64,000 bases of DNA from Planctomycetaceae bacterium (GTDB lineage: Bacteria; Planctomycetota; Planctomycetia; Pirellulales; Pirellulaceae), in NCBI GenBank assembly GCA_020638975.1, contig JACKHN010000002.1, positions 62,001 through 126,000 of the forward strand. The letters are read 5' to 3'. Positions within the stretch are counted from its first letter, which is position 1, and every line of letters begins with the position of its first letter. A program made the translations under genes and the position numbers. Positions 17,230 through 25,531 of this stretch are shown in pieces. The notes beneath the pieces are model-generated. The model was not told where the DNA came from. It did not search any database and was given only the letters and a program-made list of their open reading frames with translations.

Positions 17230-18768
17230 ATGACTCTTCGTTACTCCATGTTGCTTGGACTTGTCGCACTCGCGCTCGCAGGTAGTGTTGTTTGGGCCGA
17301 GAAGGACCAGCGTCCAAACATCCTCTTCGTCTTTTCGGATGATCATGGTTATCAAGCGCTGAGCTGTTATGGCAGCAAGGTGAATCAGACGCCAAACCTC
17401 GATCGGATCGCGAAGGAAGGGATGCGGTTCGATCGCTGCTTTGTGACGAACTCGATCTGCGGACCATCGCGAGCCGTCATCTTGACCGGTAAGTACAGTC
17501 ATTTGAACGGCTTCGTCCACAACGGAAACAAATTCAACGGCCAGCAACAGACGGTGTCCAAGTTGCTTCAATCTGCAGGTTATCAAACAGCGGTGATCGG
17601 CAAGTGGCACCTATCGACCGATCCGACTGGGTTCGATTATTGGCACATCCTGCAGGGACAGGGGCCTTATTACAATCCAGCGATGGACACGGCGGATGGA
17701 GTCGTTAAACACACGGGTTACACGACCGAGATCATCACGGACCTCGCATTGGATTGGCTGAAGAACAAACGCGACACCGACAAACCGTTTCTGTTGATGT
17801 ATCAGCACAAGGCCCCGCATCGCAACTGGCAACCCGGTCCGAAACAGTTGAACAACTACGACGATGTCACGATTCCCGAGCCGGAGACGCTGTTCGACGA
17901 CTACAGTCATCGAGCCAGCCCCGCTCGAAACCAAGAGATGACCGTCGAACGTCACCTTACGCCAAACGATCTAAAACTTGTGCCTCAGCGCGGTCTGACC
18001 GACGAGCAGAAGAAGGCATGGGACGAAGCCTACGATCCCAAAAACGAAGAGTTCGAGAAAGCAAATTTGACCGGCGATGACTTGATTCGTTGGAAGTATC
18101 AACGCTATGCCAAAGACTATTTGCGTTGTGTCGATTCGGTGGACGAGAACGTGGGACGCGTCTTGGACTACTTGGACGAAACTGGGCTGGCTGACAACAC
18201 GGTTGTTATCTACTCGTCCGACCAGGGCTGGTATCTCGGCGAGCATGGCTGGTTCGATAAGCGATGGATGTATGAAGAGTCGTTCCGCACGCCGCTGATG
18301 GTTCGTTGGCCGGGCAAGGTGAAGCCGGGCAGTGTTTCCGATGCGATGGTCATGAACTTGGACTTCCCCGAGCTGTTCCTGGAGATCGCCGGAGCACCAA
18401 TCCCGTCTGACATGCAAGGACGCAGCTTCAAACAGGTATTGATGGGCGAAACGCCGTCCGATTGGCGCAAGTCGGTCTACTATCATTATTATGAGTTCCC
18501 AGGAGCTCACTCTGTCGCCAAGCACTACGGTGTACGTACCGAGCGGTACAAGCTAATTCACTACTACGAACTCAATGAATGGGAACTGTTTGATTTGGAG
18601 AAGGATCCCAACGAACTCAATAGTGTGTACGACGAAGCCGATTACGCAGCGGTGAAAAGTCAAATGGAAGCTGAACTCGAACGGCTGCGCGACCAGTACA
18701 AGGATGACGGTTCGGTGGTCCAGTTCGATCAGCCCAATGCCAACAAGAAGAAACGCAAACGCGCCTGA
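17230..18768 (+). CDS. Type I (formylglycine) sulfatase
   Basis: A 512-residue secreted arylsulfatase-family enzyme that hydrolyses sulfate esters, probably of sulfated polysaccharide. A signal peptide (about 1-23) precedes R-P-N-I-L-F-V-F-S-D-D-H-G, where D37/D38 are metal ligands. The sulfatase signature C77-G-P-S-R81 is intact, its Cys being the residue oxidised to formylglycine. A downstream G-K-W-H-L motif and the C-terminal R-T-E-R-Y-K-L-I domain are also typical. The ATG at 17230 was chosen because the signal peptide starts there; AAGGA lies upstream. Maturation needs an FGE; the FGE-fold protein at 19606-20394 lacks the catalytic cysteines, so it is not the obvious activator. Confidence 0.93.
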   Translation: MTLRYSMLLGLVALALAGSVVWAEKDQRPNILFVFSDDHGYQALSCYGSKVNQTPNLDRIAKEGMRFDRCFVTNSICGPSRAVILTGKYSHLNGFVHNGNKFNGQQQTVSKLLQSAGYQTAVIGKWHLSTDPTGFDYWHILQGQGPYYNPAMDTADGVVKHTGYTTEIITDLALDWLKNKRDTDKPFLLMYQHKAPHRNWQPGPKQLNNYDDVTIPEPETLFDDYSHRASPARNQEMTVERHLTPNDLKLVPQRGLTDEQKKAWDEAYDPKNEEFEKANLTGDDLIRWKYQRYAKDYLRCVDSVDENVGRVLDYLDETGLADNTVVIYSSDQGWYLGEHGWFDKRWMYEESFRTPLMVRWPGKVKPGSVSDAMVMNLDFPELFLEIAGAPIPSDMQGRSFKQVLMGETPSDWRKSVYYHYYEFPGAHSVAKHYGVRTERYKLIHYYELNEWELFDLEKDPNELNSVYDEADYAAVKSQMEAELERLRDQYKDDGSVVQFDQPNANKKKRKRA

Positions 18769-18779
18769 TTGATCGCAAG

Positions 18780-19061
18780 TTACTTCTGCTTCTTAACCCA
18801 CTCGACGAACTTTTCGATCGCCGAGTGGGCAAGCAGCTTGTCGAGTGTGTTGAAGTCGCGACCGAGTTCCTTCTCGTCGGGAATCAGATCATGGATGGCA
18901 CCATGACAGGCGCGGCAAAGCGAGACGGTTGTACGCATCACTTCGCGTGAGAACCGCTTCTTGAACCACTTGTTCGCGTGACACGTTCGCGGAATCAGAT
19001 GATGCTCGGTCGTCCCGCGTTTGGTGACGCGACCGCACAGTTGGCACGCGCGATCCTTCAT
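18780..19061 (-). CDS. Small HNH endonuclease-like protein
   Basis: A 93-residue protein with the HNH pattern: C-Q-L-C-G near the start (residues 6-10), E-H-H-L-I-P-R (about 19-25) and C-R-A-C-H-G-A-I-H (about 49-57). Together these give a zinc-stabilised beta-beta-alpha-metal nuclease fold. A GGGAGGCG ribosome-binding site precedes the ATG at 19061. Such small stand-alone HNH proteins are widespread and mostly uncharacterised. It is 24 nt downstream of the zinc-ribbon protein gene on the same strand, so the two are probably co-transcribed. No restriction or phage genes are adjacent. Confidence 0.78.
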   Translation of the reverse strand: MKDRACQLCGRVTKRGTTEHHLIPRTCHANKWFKKRFSREVMRTTVSLCRACHGAIHDLIPDEKELGRDFNTLDKLLAHSAIEKFVEWVKKQK

Positions 19062-19085
19062 GCACGCCTCCCGTCATCGACCACA

Positions 19086-19445
19086 TCATCGTGTGAACAA
19101 ATCGATCGGCGTTGGCTCGCCGCAGTACAGGCAATACCGCCGATCCTGTGACAACGGACGATTACAGTGGGGGCAATCACCTGGCTTTTGCGCGGCAACC
19201 TTTCCGTCGATCTTGCCATCTTTCAAATCCACTTCCAAGACGCGTCGAACCAGCTCCTCGTCGTCATAGCCGTGCTCACTTTTCAGAATGCTCCACAGGC
19301 CTTCGGTGATCAACAGCAAACGCTCGATGTCGGCCTGCATGCAGACCAGTTGGTCTTCGACTCGGTTCGCGGCATAGTGTGCTTGTTCGGCGGCAAAGGC
19401 TGCCGAGTAGTCGCTGGTTGCTGACGAGAGGGCTTCGTGAAACAT
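19086..19445 (-). CDS. Zinc-ribbon protein, function unknown
   Basis: A 119-residue protein with an Ala-rich helical N-terminal half (coiled-coil-like, about residues 5-60, including V-E-D-Q-L-V-C-M-Q-A-D-I-E-R-L). The C-terminal zinc ribbon is C-P-H-C followed after about 12 residues by C-L-Y-C-G. The ATG at 19445 was chosen for its GGAG ribosome-binding site 8 nt upstream. It lies immediately upstream of the HNH protein gene. No named family is recognised; the ribbon suggests nucleic-acid or protein binding. Confidence 0.68.
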   Translation of the reverse strand: MFHEALSSATSDYSAAFAAEQAHYAANRVEDQLVCMQADIERLLLITEGLWSILKSEHGYDDEELVRRVLEVDLKDGKIDGKVAAQKPGDCPHCNRPLSQDRRYCLYCGEPTPIDLFTR

Positions 19446-19605
19446 CGTCGCTGCTCCTGTTGAATTCGATGGCATCAAGTCGATGCACAAGAGTAGCTGC
19501 TGGCTGGCTTCTCCGTGGAGTTTAGAGCCGATGATTTCACGGTGGGTACTGCCGTGTTCGCAGTCGCCGTGAGGACCGTAGCGAATATACCGATAGCGCC
19601 GCGTT

Positions 19606-20394
19606 CTAACGAACGTTTGCTAAAACGCAACGCAATCCGACCGCGTCGTCCCATGTCTTCGCCGACACGCCGAGACGATACGAACTCGTCAATCGATCCG
19701 CCTTGTCCTTCCAGCTGCCGCTACGGAGGACTCGCTTGTCGTCAACGCCGTCCTGCTCCCAAGACGTGCCATCGGCGGGAGCGGCTTTGTAATTATCATG
19801 CCATGTGTCCGAACACCACTCCCATAAGTATCCGTGCATGTCGTATAAGCCCCAAGCGTTTGGCTTCTTCGCTCCGACTGGCGGATCATTGCCGGCAGCG
19901 TTACCGGTATGCCAACCGTAGTCATCGAGTTTCACCGGATCGTCGCCATACGAATAAAGGGTCGTCGATCCGGCTCGAGCGACGTATTCCCATTCCGCTT
20001 CCGAGGGCAAGCGAATCACCTGATTCTGCGTGATCAGCTTGGCCGCTCGCATCAATTCCGTCGACTTCTCGCAAAACTCGACGGCTTCGTCGTAGGACAG
20101 CATTTCGACCGAGTTTCGCTTACCCTTCCAACGCGATGGATTCGTTCCCATCACGATTTCCCAGAGGTTTTGAGGAACTTCGTACTTGGCAATGTCGAAG
20201 CTGTAGGCGAACGACACCTCATGAGCCGGTTGCTCGGCGGCGCTGCCATCCGCCCGTCCCATCGAAAAGCTCTTTGGGAACTTCCCTTCGCCGGGTGTGA
20301 TGGTGACGAACTCGTCGCGGAATACTTGCAAGAGTTCCGCCTGTGTCGGTTCTGGATCGGCAGCCAGAATCATCGCCAAGAACAACACCGTCAC
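19606..20394 (-). CDS. FGE-sulfatase (SUMF1-fold) domain protein without catalytic cysteines
   Basis: A 262-residue protein with a short hydrophobic N terminus (possible signal) and a complete formylglycine-generating-enzyme fold. Visible are Y-E-V-P-Q-N-L-W, N-P-S-R-W, L-P-S-E-A-E-W-E-Y-V-A-R-A-G, N-A-W-G-L-Y-D-M-H-G-Y-L-W-E-W-C-S-D and V-L-R-S-G-S-W. In true FGE the region after G-G-S contains two active-site Cys residues; here it reads K-D-K-A-D-R-L-T-S-S-Y-R with none. The protein is therefore probably a non-FGE member (a C-type-lectin-like or otherwise divergent SUMF1 fold). GGAG precedes the GTG at 20394. It starts 42 nt beyond the floA stop. Confidence 0.8.
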   Translation of the reverse strand: MTVLFLAMILAADPEPTQAELLQVFRDEFVTITPGEGKFPKSFSMGRADGSAAEQPAHEVSFAYSFDIAKYEVPQNLWEIVMGTNPSRWKGKRNSVEMLSYDEAVEFCEKSTELMRAAKLITQNQVIRLPSEAEWEYVARAGSTTLYSYGDDPVKLDDYGWHTGNAAGNDPPVGAKKPNAWGLYDMHGYLWEWCSDTWHDNYKAAPADGTSWEQDGVDDKRVLRSGSWKDKADRLTSSYRLGVSAKTWDDAVGLRCVLANVR

Positions 20395-20435
20395 GATACT
20401 ACTCCGATCAGAATCGTTTCAAAGGCAGGCGAGGT

Positions 20436-21428
20436 CTAGCTCGCGCCGTTGTCGTCGCTGTAGATGTGGCCCTGTCGAAATGCCTCAGCCATGGCTTGCG
20501 GTACCTCGGCTTCGGCCAAGACCAGCGCGGCGCGATTCCCAGCCACTTTGGCTTTCATCTCCTGTTCGAAAGCCACGGCTTCAGCACGTCGTTGTTCCGC
20601 CATCGCCCGCGCGACGCGAGTGTCGGCTTCGGCCTGATCGGCTTGCAAGCGAGCGCCGATCTGATCACCAACATCGATGTCGGCGATGTCGATCGAAACG
20701 ATCTCGAACGCCGTATGGGCATCGAGTCCGCGATTCAGCACGGCCTTTGAAATGCGGTCGGGATTCTCTAGCACTTCGAGATGGGTATTGGAAGAACCGA
20801 TCGAAGTGATGATGCCCTCGCCGACGCGAGCGATCACCGTCTCTTCCGTCGCACCACCGATCAGTTGTTCTAAGTTCGTGCGAACGGTCACTCGGGCGCG
20901 GATCTTCAATTCAACGCCGTCTTTCGCAATGGCACTTAAGAAGGCTTTGCCGCTTCGTCGGGGATCGGGGCAGTCGATCACTCGGGGCGAGACGCTTGTT
21001 CGCACGGCGTCCAGAACATCACGACCAGCGAGATCGATTGCGGCGGCCCGGTCGAAGTCGAGATCGATGCCCGCCCGGTGAGCGGCGATGATTGCGTTGA
21101 TGACATTCATCACGTTGCCGCCCGCGAGAAAGTGAGCTTCGAGTCGAGAGGTGCTAATGCCGTGACGACGTCCGATGTCGAGGCCAGCTTGTGCTGCCAT
21201 GATCTTCGCGGCGACGATAATGCGTGGGTTCACTTGGCGAAAGCCCATGCCGATCAGGCTAAGCAGGCTGACATCCGCGCTCGACATATAAGCCTGAACC
21301 CAGATGTTCCCATAGACCATCGCGGCGATGCCGAAGATCCCAAAGAAGATGACGCCAAAGATCCCGACTCCGAACAGAGCTGGCATGACCCAATCACCAG
21401 CCGACAACAAAGGCAGCGCTTCCAACAT
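20436..21428 (-). CDS. floA: Flotillin-like protein FloA
   Basis: A 330-residue membrane-associated SPFH-type protein. It has an N-terminal hydrophobic hairpin (about residues 12-45), the band-7-like domain (R-Q-V-N-P-R-I-I-V-A-A-K-I-M-A-A), and a C-terminal Ala/Glu-rich coiled coil (R-R-A-E-A-V-A-F-E-Q-E-M-K-A-K) ending with a short tail. Flotillins organise lipid microdomains. The ATG at 21428 was preferred to one at 21455 because AGAGGA lies about 9 nt upstream and family members begin at this point. It precedes the FGE-fold protein on the same strand, 42 nt apart. Confidence 0.92.
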   Translation of the reverse strand: MLEALPLLSAGDWVMPALFGVGIFGVIFFGIFGIAAMVYGNIWVQAYMSSADVSLLSLIGMGFRQVNPRIIVAAKIMAAQAGLDIGRRHGISTSRLEAHFLAGGNVMNVINAIIAAHRAGIDLDFDRAAAIDLAGRDVLDAVRTSVSPRVIDCPDPRRSGKAFLSAIAKDGVELKIRARVTVRTNLEQLIGGATEETVIARVGEGIITSIGSSNTHLEVLENPDRISKAVLNRGLDAHTAFEIVSIDIADIDVGDQIGARLQADQAEADTRVARAMAEQRRAEAVAFEQEMKAKVAGNRAALVLAEAEVPQAMAEAFRQGHIYSDDNGAS

Positions 21429-21757
21429 GTTAAAATCCTCTCGACTAAACGACACATCGCAGCGGGGACCAAAGTCCCCGTCGATGCGAGAAATGATACC
21501 GGATATTGTGGCTGGAATACAGCAGCCGAATGCCCACTTCAGGGCTTTTCAGTTTTTCAAACTGAGAGGTTCGTACGACGGGCCTCCGAGCCCGTCGATG
21601 AATCTAAGTCGTTTTTCGACGGGCTCGGAGGCCCGTCGTACATCTTGTGCAACTTCAACAAAGGAAAAGCCCTGATGTCCACTTCGATTTCTCGTAGACA
21701 AGTCGCGTGTTACGATAGACTCAGTCCGATCACTCCATTCTCCGCGAGAATCCTCCG
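21429..21757. other. Intergenic region between floA and the esterase gene
   Basis: About 330 nt separating divergently transcribed genes. The central 135 nt are the nested inverted-repeat element at 21540-21674. The flanks must carry both promoters; no strong consensus pair was found. Confidence 0.6.
21540..21674. repeat. Nested palindromic element, copy A
   Basis: Perfect 11-bp terminal inverted repeats (CAGGGCTTTTC at 21540-21550 and its complement at 21664-21674) enclose a second, perfect 26-bp inverted repeat (21573-21598 with 21616-21641) around a 17-nt loop. The whole 135 nt has no coding potential. The same layout recurs at 48127-48262, so this looks like a small mobile or REP/MITE-like non-coding element. 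Confidence 0.8.
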
Positions 21758-22729
21758 ATGACCAAAGTATTCATGATATTGTGCGTATTCGCAGGCTTCG
21801 GCGTTGTCTTGCCTACTTCGGACGTACTGGGGCAAGATCGCGAGAATTCAAGGCTGCCGGATACAAAGAAAGCGGACACAAGGAAAGCAGTGAAGAAGCC
21901 CGAACCGTTTCGCTGGGTGAATCCGCTGCCTGAGGGCAAGTATCCTCGCGTGAAGCACGCGACGTTCAAGAGCCCATCGATGGGAACTGATGTAGGGTAC
22001 TGCATCTATCTGCCACCCCAATACGACGAAACGAGCGACCCCACACAGCGGTTTCCTGTGGTCTACTATCTTCACGGCGGTCGACCGGGAAGCGAGACGA
22101 AGAGCGTCAGCTTGACGACCTACATTCACGATGCCATCTCAAGCGGCAAGGTGCCGCCGGCAATCTACGTATTTGTAAACGGGGGTGAAGTAAGTCATTA
22201 CAACTACCCGGCGAAGAAGTCGATGGGTGAAGACGTCTTCGTTCAGGAGCTGATTCCGCACATCGACGTGACCTATCGCACGATCGCCGATCGCAGTGGC
22301 CGAGGCTTGGAAGGATTTTCGCAAGGCGGGCGCGGCACGACGCGGATCATGTTCAAGCACCCCGACTTGTTTTGCTCCGCGGCTCCCGGCGGCGCAGGGC
22401 ACGCGACCGAGAAAAGCATCTCGGAGAATGATGGACGAGAGAGCGACAACTTGAAATTCGCACCGGGCTACAACACCTACGATCTCGCGCGTCAGTACGC
22501 CAAGCATCCCGAACCACCGATCAAAATCCTGATTCACGTTGGAACGAAAGATTTCAACTACGAAAACAATCTCGAGTATATGGGGTTCTTGCGGTCGCTC
22601 GCCATTCCCTTCGAGAGCGTCATCGTTCCCGATGCACCGCACAGCGCGAAAGCCATCTACGACGCCGAGGGATTCAGGCTGATGCAGTTTCACGCGACGA
22701 ACTTTGCGGCGGCAAAAAAGTCTGAGTGA
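21758..22729 (+). CDS. Secreted esterase (Esterase D-like alpha/beta hydrolase)
   Basis: A 323-residue predicted secreted hydrolase. A signal peptide (about 1-28) is followed by a charged Lys/Asp-rich segment and the putative-esterase domain. That domain carries R-F-P-V-V-Y-Y-L-H-G-G (oxyanion region), the nucleophile elbow G-F-S-Q-G, the acid region H-V-G-T-K-D and a catalytic His in P-D-A-P-H-S. It resembles enterochelin-esterase/feruloyl-esterase-like proteins common in planctomycetes. Transcribed divergently from floA. The natural ester substrate is unknown; a plant or algal polysaccharide ester is plausible given the nearby sulfatase. Confidence 0.88.
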   Translation: MTKVFMILCVFAGFGVVLPTSDVLGQDRENSRLPDTKKADTRKAVKKPEPFRWVNPLPEGKYPRVKHATFKSPSMGTDVGYCIYLPPQYDETSDPTQRFPVVYYLHGGRPGSETKSVSLTTYIHDAISSGKVPPAIYVFVNGGEVSHYNYPAKKSMGEDVFVQELIPHIDVTYRTIADRSGRGLEGFSQGGRGTTRIMFKHPDLFCSAAPGGAGHATEKSISENDGRESDNLKFAPGYNTYDLARQYAKHPEPPIKILIHVGTKDFNYENNLEYMGFLRSLAIPFESVIVPDAPHSAKAIYDAEGFRLMQFHATNFAAAKKSE

Positions 22730-22738
22730 GCGACTCGA

Positions 22739-24079
22739 TCAGACCAGTTCTGGCATCGCGGCGTAGTCGTCAACCAGGTAGCGAGGTCGGCCTGACAGAT
22801 CGTCAACGGTCGTGCGAAGTGGATCAAGGCCCAGGAATCGATAGAGCGTGGCGTGGACTTCGCCGAAATGCACCGGTCGTTCGGCGATTGCGCCGCCCAG
22901 TCGATCCGTTGCTCCGATGACTTGCCCGGTGCGGAAACCTCCGCCTGCGACGAGGCCGCCACCGACTTGCGGCCAGTGGTCGCGACCAGCATTCGCGTTG
23001 ATTCGCGGCGTGCGACCAAACTCGCCCCACGCCACGACTGCGACGTCTTTGTCCATGCCGCGAGCATGAAGGTCTTCGATCAGCGCCGACAACCCCTGGT
23101 CAAACATTGGCAGGTGCGTGTTCTTGGCTTCGCTAAAGTTGTTGCTATGGAAATCCCAGCGTCCAAAGTTCAACGTGACGACGCGAGCACCCGCTTCGAC
23201 CAAACGCCTCGCCATCAGGAAGTGTTCCAAATTCCGAGGAGCTCCATCGCCATAGCGTTGTGGATTGCCTTTGCCGTATCGTTCGCGGACGGCAGCAGGC
23301 TCCTTCGAGATGTCGAGTGCTTCGGCGAGTTTCGTTGATGTGAGGATGTTGAACGCTTGTTCGTTGATCTCGTCCAATCCGGCCAGATCACCGTTGGCGT
23401 CGGCTTCGCGTCGAAGTTGATCGAAGCTGCCGAGCAACGTCTTGCGATCTTCGAGTCGTTCTCCCGACACGTCCTTCAGCGTCATGTCGTTCTGGGCCGG
23501 ACCCGAGGGACGAAACGCGGCGTTGCCGATTCCAAGGAATCCCGGCAGGCCCGGCGATCCGTAAGGCGGATGCCCTGCGTCGGGAGCCAAGCCAATGAAC
23601 GGAGGCACGGAAGGGCTGGTCGGTCCTTGCAGCTTAGCAATCGTTGAACCGATCGACGGCCAGCCGCCTCGTGGTTCGTTTTGCTTGGCGCGTCCGGTGT
23701 AACAGATGTGCGAGTCGTGAGCGCCGCTTGGCGAACCGTAAACGGACCGCAGCGGGACGAGCTTGTCCATGATTGCTGCCAGGCGAGGCATGTGTTCGCA
23801 GATCTGGATGCCGGGCACGGGCGTCGCAATTGGTTGGAACTCGCCACGGATCTCGGCGGGTGCGTCGAGCTTCAAGTCGTACATATCCTGATGCGGTGGG
23901 GCACCCGCCATGTAGATCATGATGACAGACTTGTGCGAGCTCTTTATCCCCGCAGCGGCTTCTGCACGGAGCAGTTGAGGCAGGGTCAATCCACCGAGCC
24001 CGAGCGCACCAATTTTCAGCATGTCTCGTCGCGTCAGGTCGTCGCACAAACGATATCGATCGCCGATCACTCGAAGCAT
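22739..24079 (-). CDS. DUF1501 protein with Tat signal
   Basis: A 446-residue protein of the planctomycete-abundant DUF1501 (alkaline-phosphatase-superfamily-like) family. The N terminus has a twin-arginine motif T-R-R-D-M-L-K-I-G followed by a hydrophobic stretch ending R-A-E-A-A-A. Conserved family segments include M-I-Y-M-A-G-A-P-P-H-Q-D-M-Y-D, L-V-P-L-R-S-V-Y, F-G-R-W-D-F-H-S-N-N and the C-terminal G-R-T-P-R-I-N-x-x-x-G-R-D-H-W-P. Stand-alone here, convergent with the esterase. Family members are often paired with cytochrome-type DUF1549/DUF1553 proteins, which are absent. Function remains unknown. Confidence 0.9.
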   Translation of the reverse strand: MLRVIGDRYRLCDDLTRRDMLKIGALGLGGLTLPQLLRAEAAAGIKSSHKSVIMIYMAGAPPHQDMYDLKLDAPAEIRGEFQPIATPVPGIQICEHMPRLAAIMDKLVPLRSVYGSPSGAHDSHICYTGRAKQNEPRGGWPSIGSTIAKLQGPTSPSVPPFIGLAPDAGHPPYGSPGLPGFLGIGNAAFRPSGPAQNDMTLKDVSGERLEDRKTLLGSFDQLRREADANGDLAGLDEINEQAFNILTSTKLAEALDISKEPAAVRERYGKGNPQRYGDGAPRNLEHFLMARRLVEAGARVVTLNFGRWDFHSNNFSEAKNTHLPMFDQGLSALIEDLHARGMDKDVAVVAWGEFGRTPRINANAGRDHWPQVGGGLVAGGGFRTGQVIGATDRLGGAIAERPVHFGEVHATLYRFLGLDPLRTTVDDLSGRPRYLVDDYAAMPELV

Positions 24080-24206
24080 CGTCGTCTCCAGTTGTGGGGC
24101 GGGGCGGCCTGACAGGTGGGGTCAAGGACAGGCCGGGGGGGCGGCGTTAATGCCGTTGTTCATTGTATCGGAACAAAAGAGTTCGTTCCAACCTCAAAAG
24201 CCGCTG

Positions 24207-24294
24207 TTTGAAATTCCTGAAAGTAGGACGGTCACTCTTGGCCGTTCTTTTGTCGGGCAAGAGTGACCGACTTACGGCAAACTGTAGCACTACC
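24207..24294. repeat. Hairpin element family C, short copy
   Basis: An 88-nt sequence nearly identical to the ends of 32518-32686. Both begin TTTGAAATTCCTGAAAGTAG and end with CACTACC. Two small hairpins lie inside: a GGCC-centred one disrupted by a T, and GTCGGGCA-AGAG-TGACCGAC with one mismatch. The long copy at 32.5 kb has tandem expansion that is missing here. Non-coding; lies between the DUF1501 and STAS genes. Confidence 0.75.
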
Positions 24295-24341
24295 AAGCCG
24301 CTCGCGTGGCAAGAGCTGGTGACCGTGATCGACGACGAAAT

Positions 24342-24704
24342 TCAATCAGCAAACGCTGCTAAAGCCTCGTCTGCCGTCTTATAAACGTCGAAGACCGTAT
24401 TTTCCAAGTTCAACGCTTGGAAAGCATCATGCACATGCTTCGTCAATCCGCACAGCTTAAACACCCCACCGCCTGCAACAATTCGTTTCTTGGTTGTCAG
24501 CAGGCTGTTGATAATTCCGGTTGTGCAATATTGAACGGCGCTGAAATCGATCAGTAGCTTGGCGGGCTTATCTTCTTCTACTAACGCCATCAGCTCTTCG
24601 TGAGCCGCGTCCTGCAACACCAAATCAGACAGCTCGGCATCGACGAGCCGTAGAACGGTCACGCCCTTTTGATGGGTAACCTCGAACCGTTTGTACTCTG
24701 CCAT
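24342..24704 (-). CDS. STAS-domain protein (anti-anti-sigma factor-like)
   Basis: A 120-residue single STAS domain, the fold of SpoIIAA/RsbV anti-sigma-factor antagonists. Seen are V-T-V-L-R-L-V-D-A-E-L-S-D at the start, the K-L-L-I-D-F-S-A-V-Q-Y-C-T-T-G-I-I-N-S-L-L core and a final A-F-Q-A-L-N-L-E-N-T-V-F-D. The usual phosphorylated D-S-S/T site is represented by Q-Y-C-T-T, so switching may use a Thr. CGGAG precedes the ATG at 24704. No partner kinase or sigma gene is adjacent. Confidence 0.85.
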   Translation of the reverse strand: MAEYKRFEVTHQKGVTVLRLVDAELSDLVLQDAAHEELMALVEEDKPAKLLIDFSAVQYCTTGIINSLLTTKKRIVAGGGVFKLCGLTKHVHDAFQALNLENTVFDVYKTADEALAAFAD

Positions 24705-24876
24705 AGCTGCGGCTCCGTTGCGGGATCGCTTGAACGCCTTCGAATGTGCGGGAAAATCCACGCATGTAGCCTAGCGAGATCGCTGCCCGTTGAAAAGGTA
24801 TTGCGAGAAATGCCGAAGAACGTAGTCGTGGCAGCGAGTCGCCCATCCAGAGAAACGTGACACCTGGAATAACAAA

Positions 24877-24914
24877 GAGAGGTGGCTGGCTCTTCCCAGG
24901 ACCAACCACCTCTC
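24877..24914 (-). terminator. Possible rho-independent terminator
   Basis: GAGAGGTGG (24877-24885) pairs with CCACCTCTC (24906-24914), and several inner pairs extend the stem. On the minus strand it is followed by TTTGTTATT. It would end a minus-strand transcript coming from about 24920-25040. Confidence 0.4.
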
Positions 24915-24919
24915 AAGCC

Positions 24920-25039
24920 TCAGGCATCGGCTCGCGCTTCGTAGATTAAATGACTAGAGTCGGTGCGTCTGACGCGCCGCCGTCGACGCTCGACATTCGC
25001 GCTCGCCACGACCGAATCTAGTTTTCTTTCGATTCTCAT
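24920..25039 (-). CDS. Possible small basic ORF (39 aa)
   Basis: A 39-codon frame beginning M-R-I-E-R-K-L-D-S-V-V and containing an Arg cluster (E-R-R-R-R-R-V-R-R-T). GAGG lies 5 nt before the ATG, and the terminator-like hairpin starts 6 nt after the stop, which is the main reason for listing it. Directly upstream another short frame ends in a D-V-D-D-V-I-D-L peptide, so this could instead be debris of an old gene. No homology is recognised. Confidence 0.22.
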   Translation of the reverse strand: MRIERKLDSVVASANVERRRRRVRRTDSSHLIYEARADA

Positions 25040-25531
25040 TCAGCCTCACAGATCAATCACATCGTCAACGTCCGCATGAACGACCAGCTCATCGATCCGC
25101 ACTAGTTTGCGGTCAACCACGACCTCGGAGGATTTCGCAGTAGCTATGAGATGGGCTCATATATGCGTAATTCCGACCGCAACGAGGCATGATGTCCGGT
25201 TCCTCAATAGACCCCCAACAATGGGCGGTTATTTGTCCGCTTGAAGGCGTTCCACGGAACCAACAGTAAGCAGACAACCCATCTGCTGGACACACAATTG
25301 CATTACCCGTGCCAACTCGCCGAATGGCACTGCCATTTCAACCACAAGTCGTTTCTGCAAATATTGTTACGAAATATTGTTGGTGGAAATTGCGTTAAAC
25401 TACCGAATCCAATGCGCCCCAATATAATACGGAACGCTTGTACTGAGCGCCTTGCATCAATACGATAGAGTCGAAACAACAATGCTGGATCTTCTCCACC
25501 CTCTTCAGTGGCATTCTTCGGGTGCAAGCTC

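Larger units (their letters stand above)
24705..25531. other. Long intergenic region between STAS gene and FHA-sigma54 regulator
   Basis: About 830 nt, mostly non-coding. It contains a hairpin at 24877-24914 with a T-rich run on the minus strand, and a 39-codon minus-strand reading frame at 24920-25039. It also holds a TATAAT box at 25423-25428, two direct AAATATTGTT repeats (25359-25368 and 25372-25381) and a sigma54-like TGGCAC/TTTCA pair at 25325-25340. Reading frames elsewhere in it look random. Confidence 0.4.

Noticed and set aside
25113..25295. 60-codon minus-strand frame in the long intergenic region
   Set aside because: Cys/Trp-rich, no ribosome-binding site, no family resemblance.
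25241..25468. 75-codon plus-strand frame before the FHA regulator
   Set aside because: Overlaps the direct repeats and TATAAT box; composition looks non-coding.
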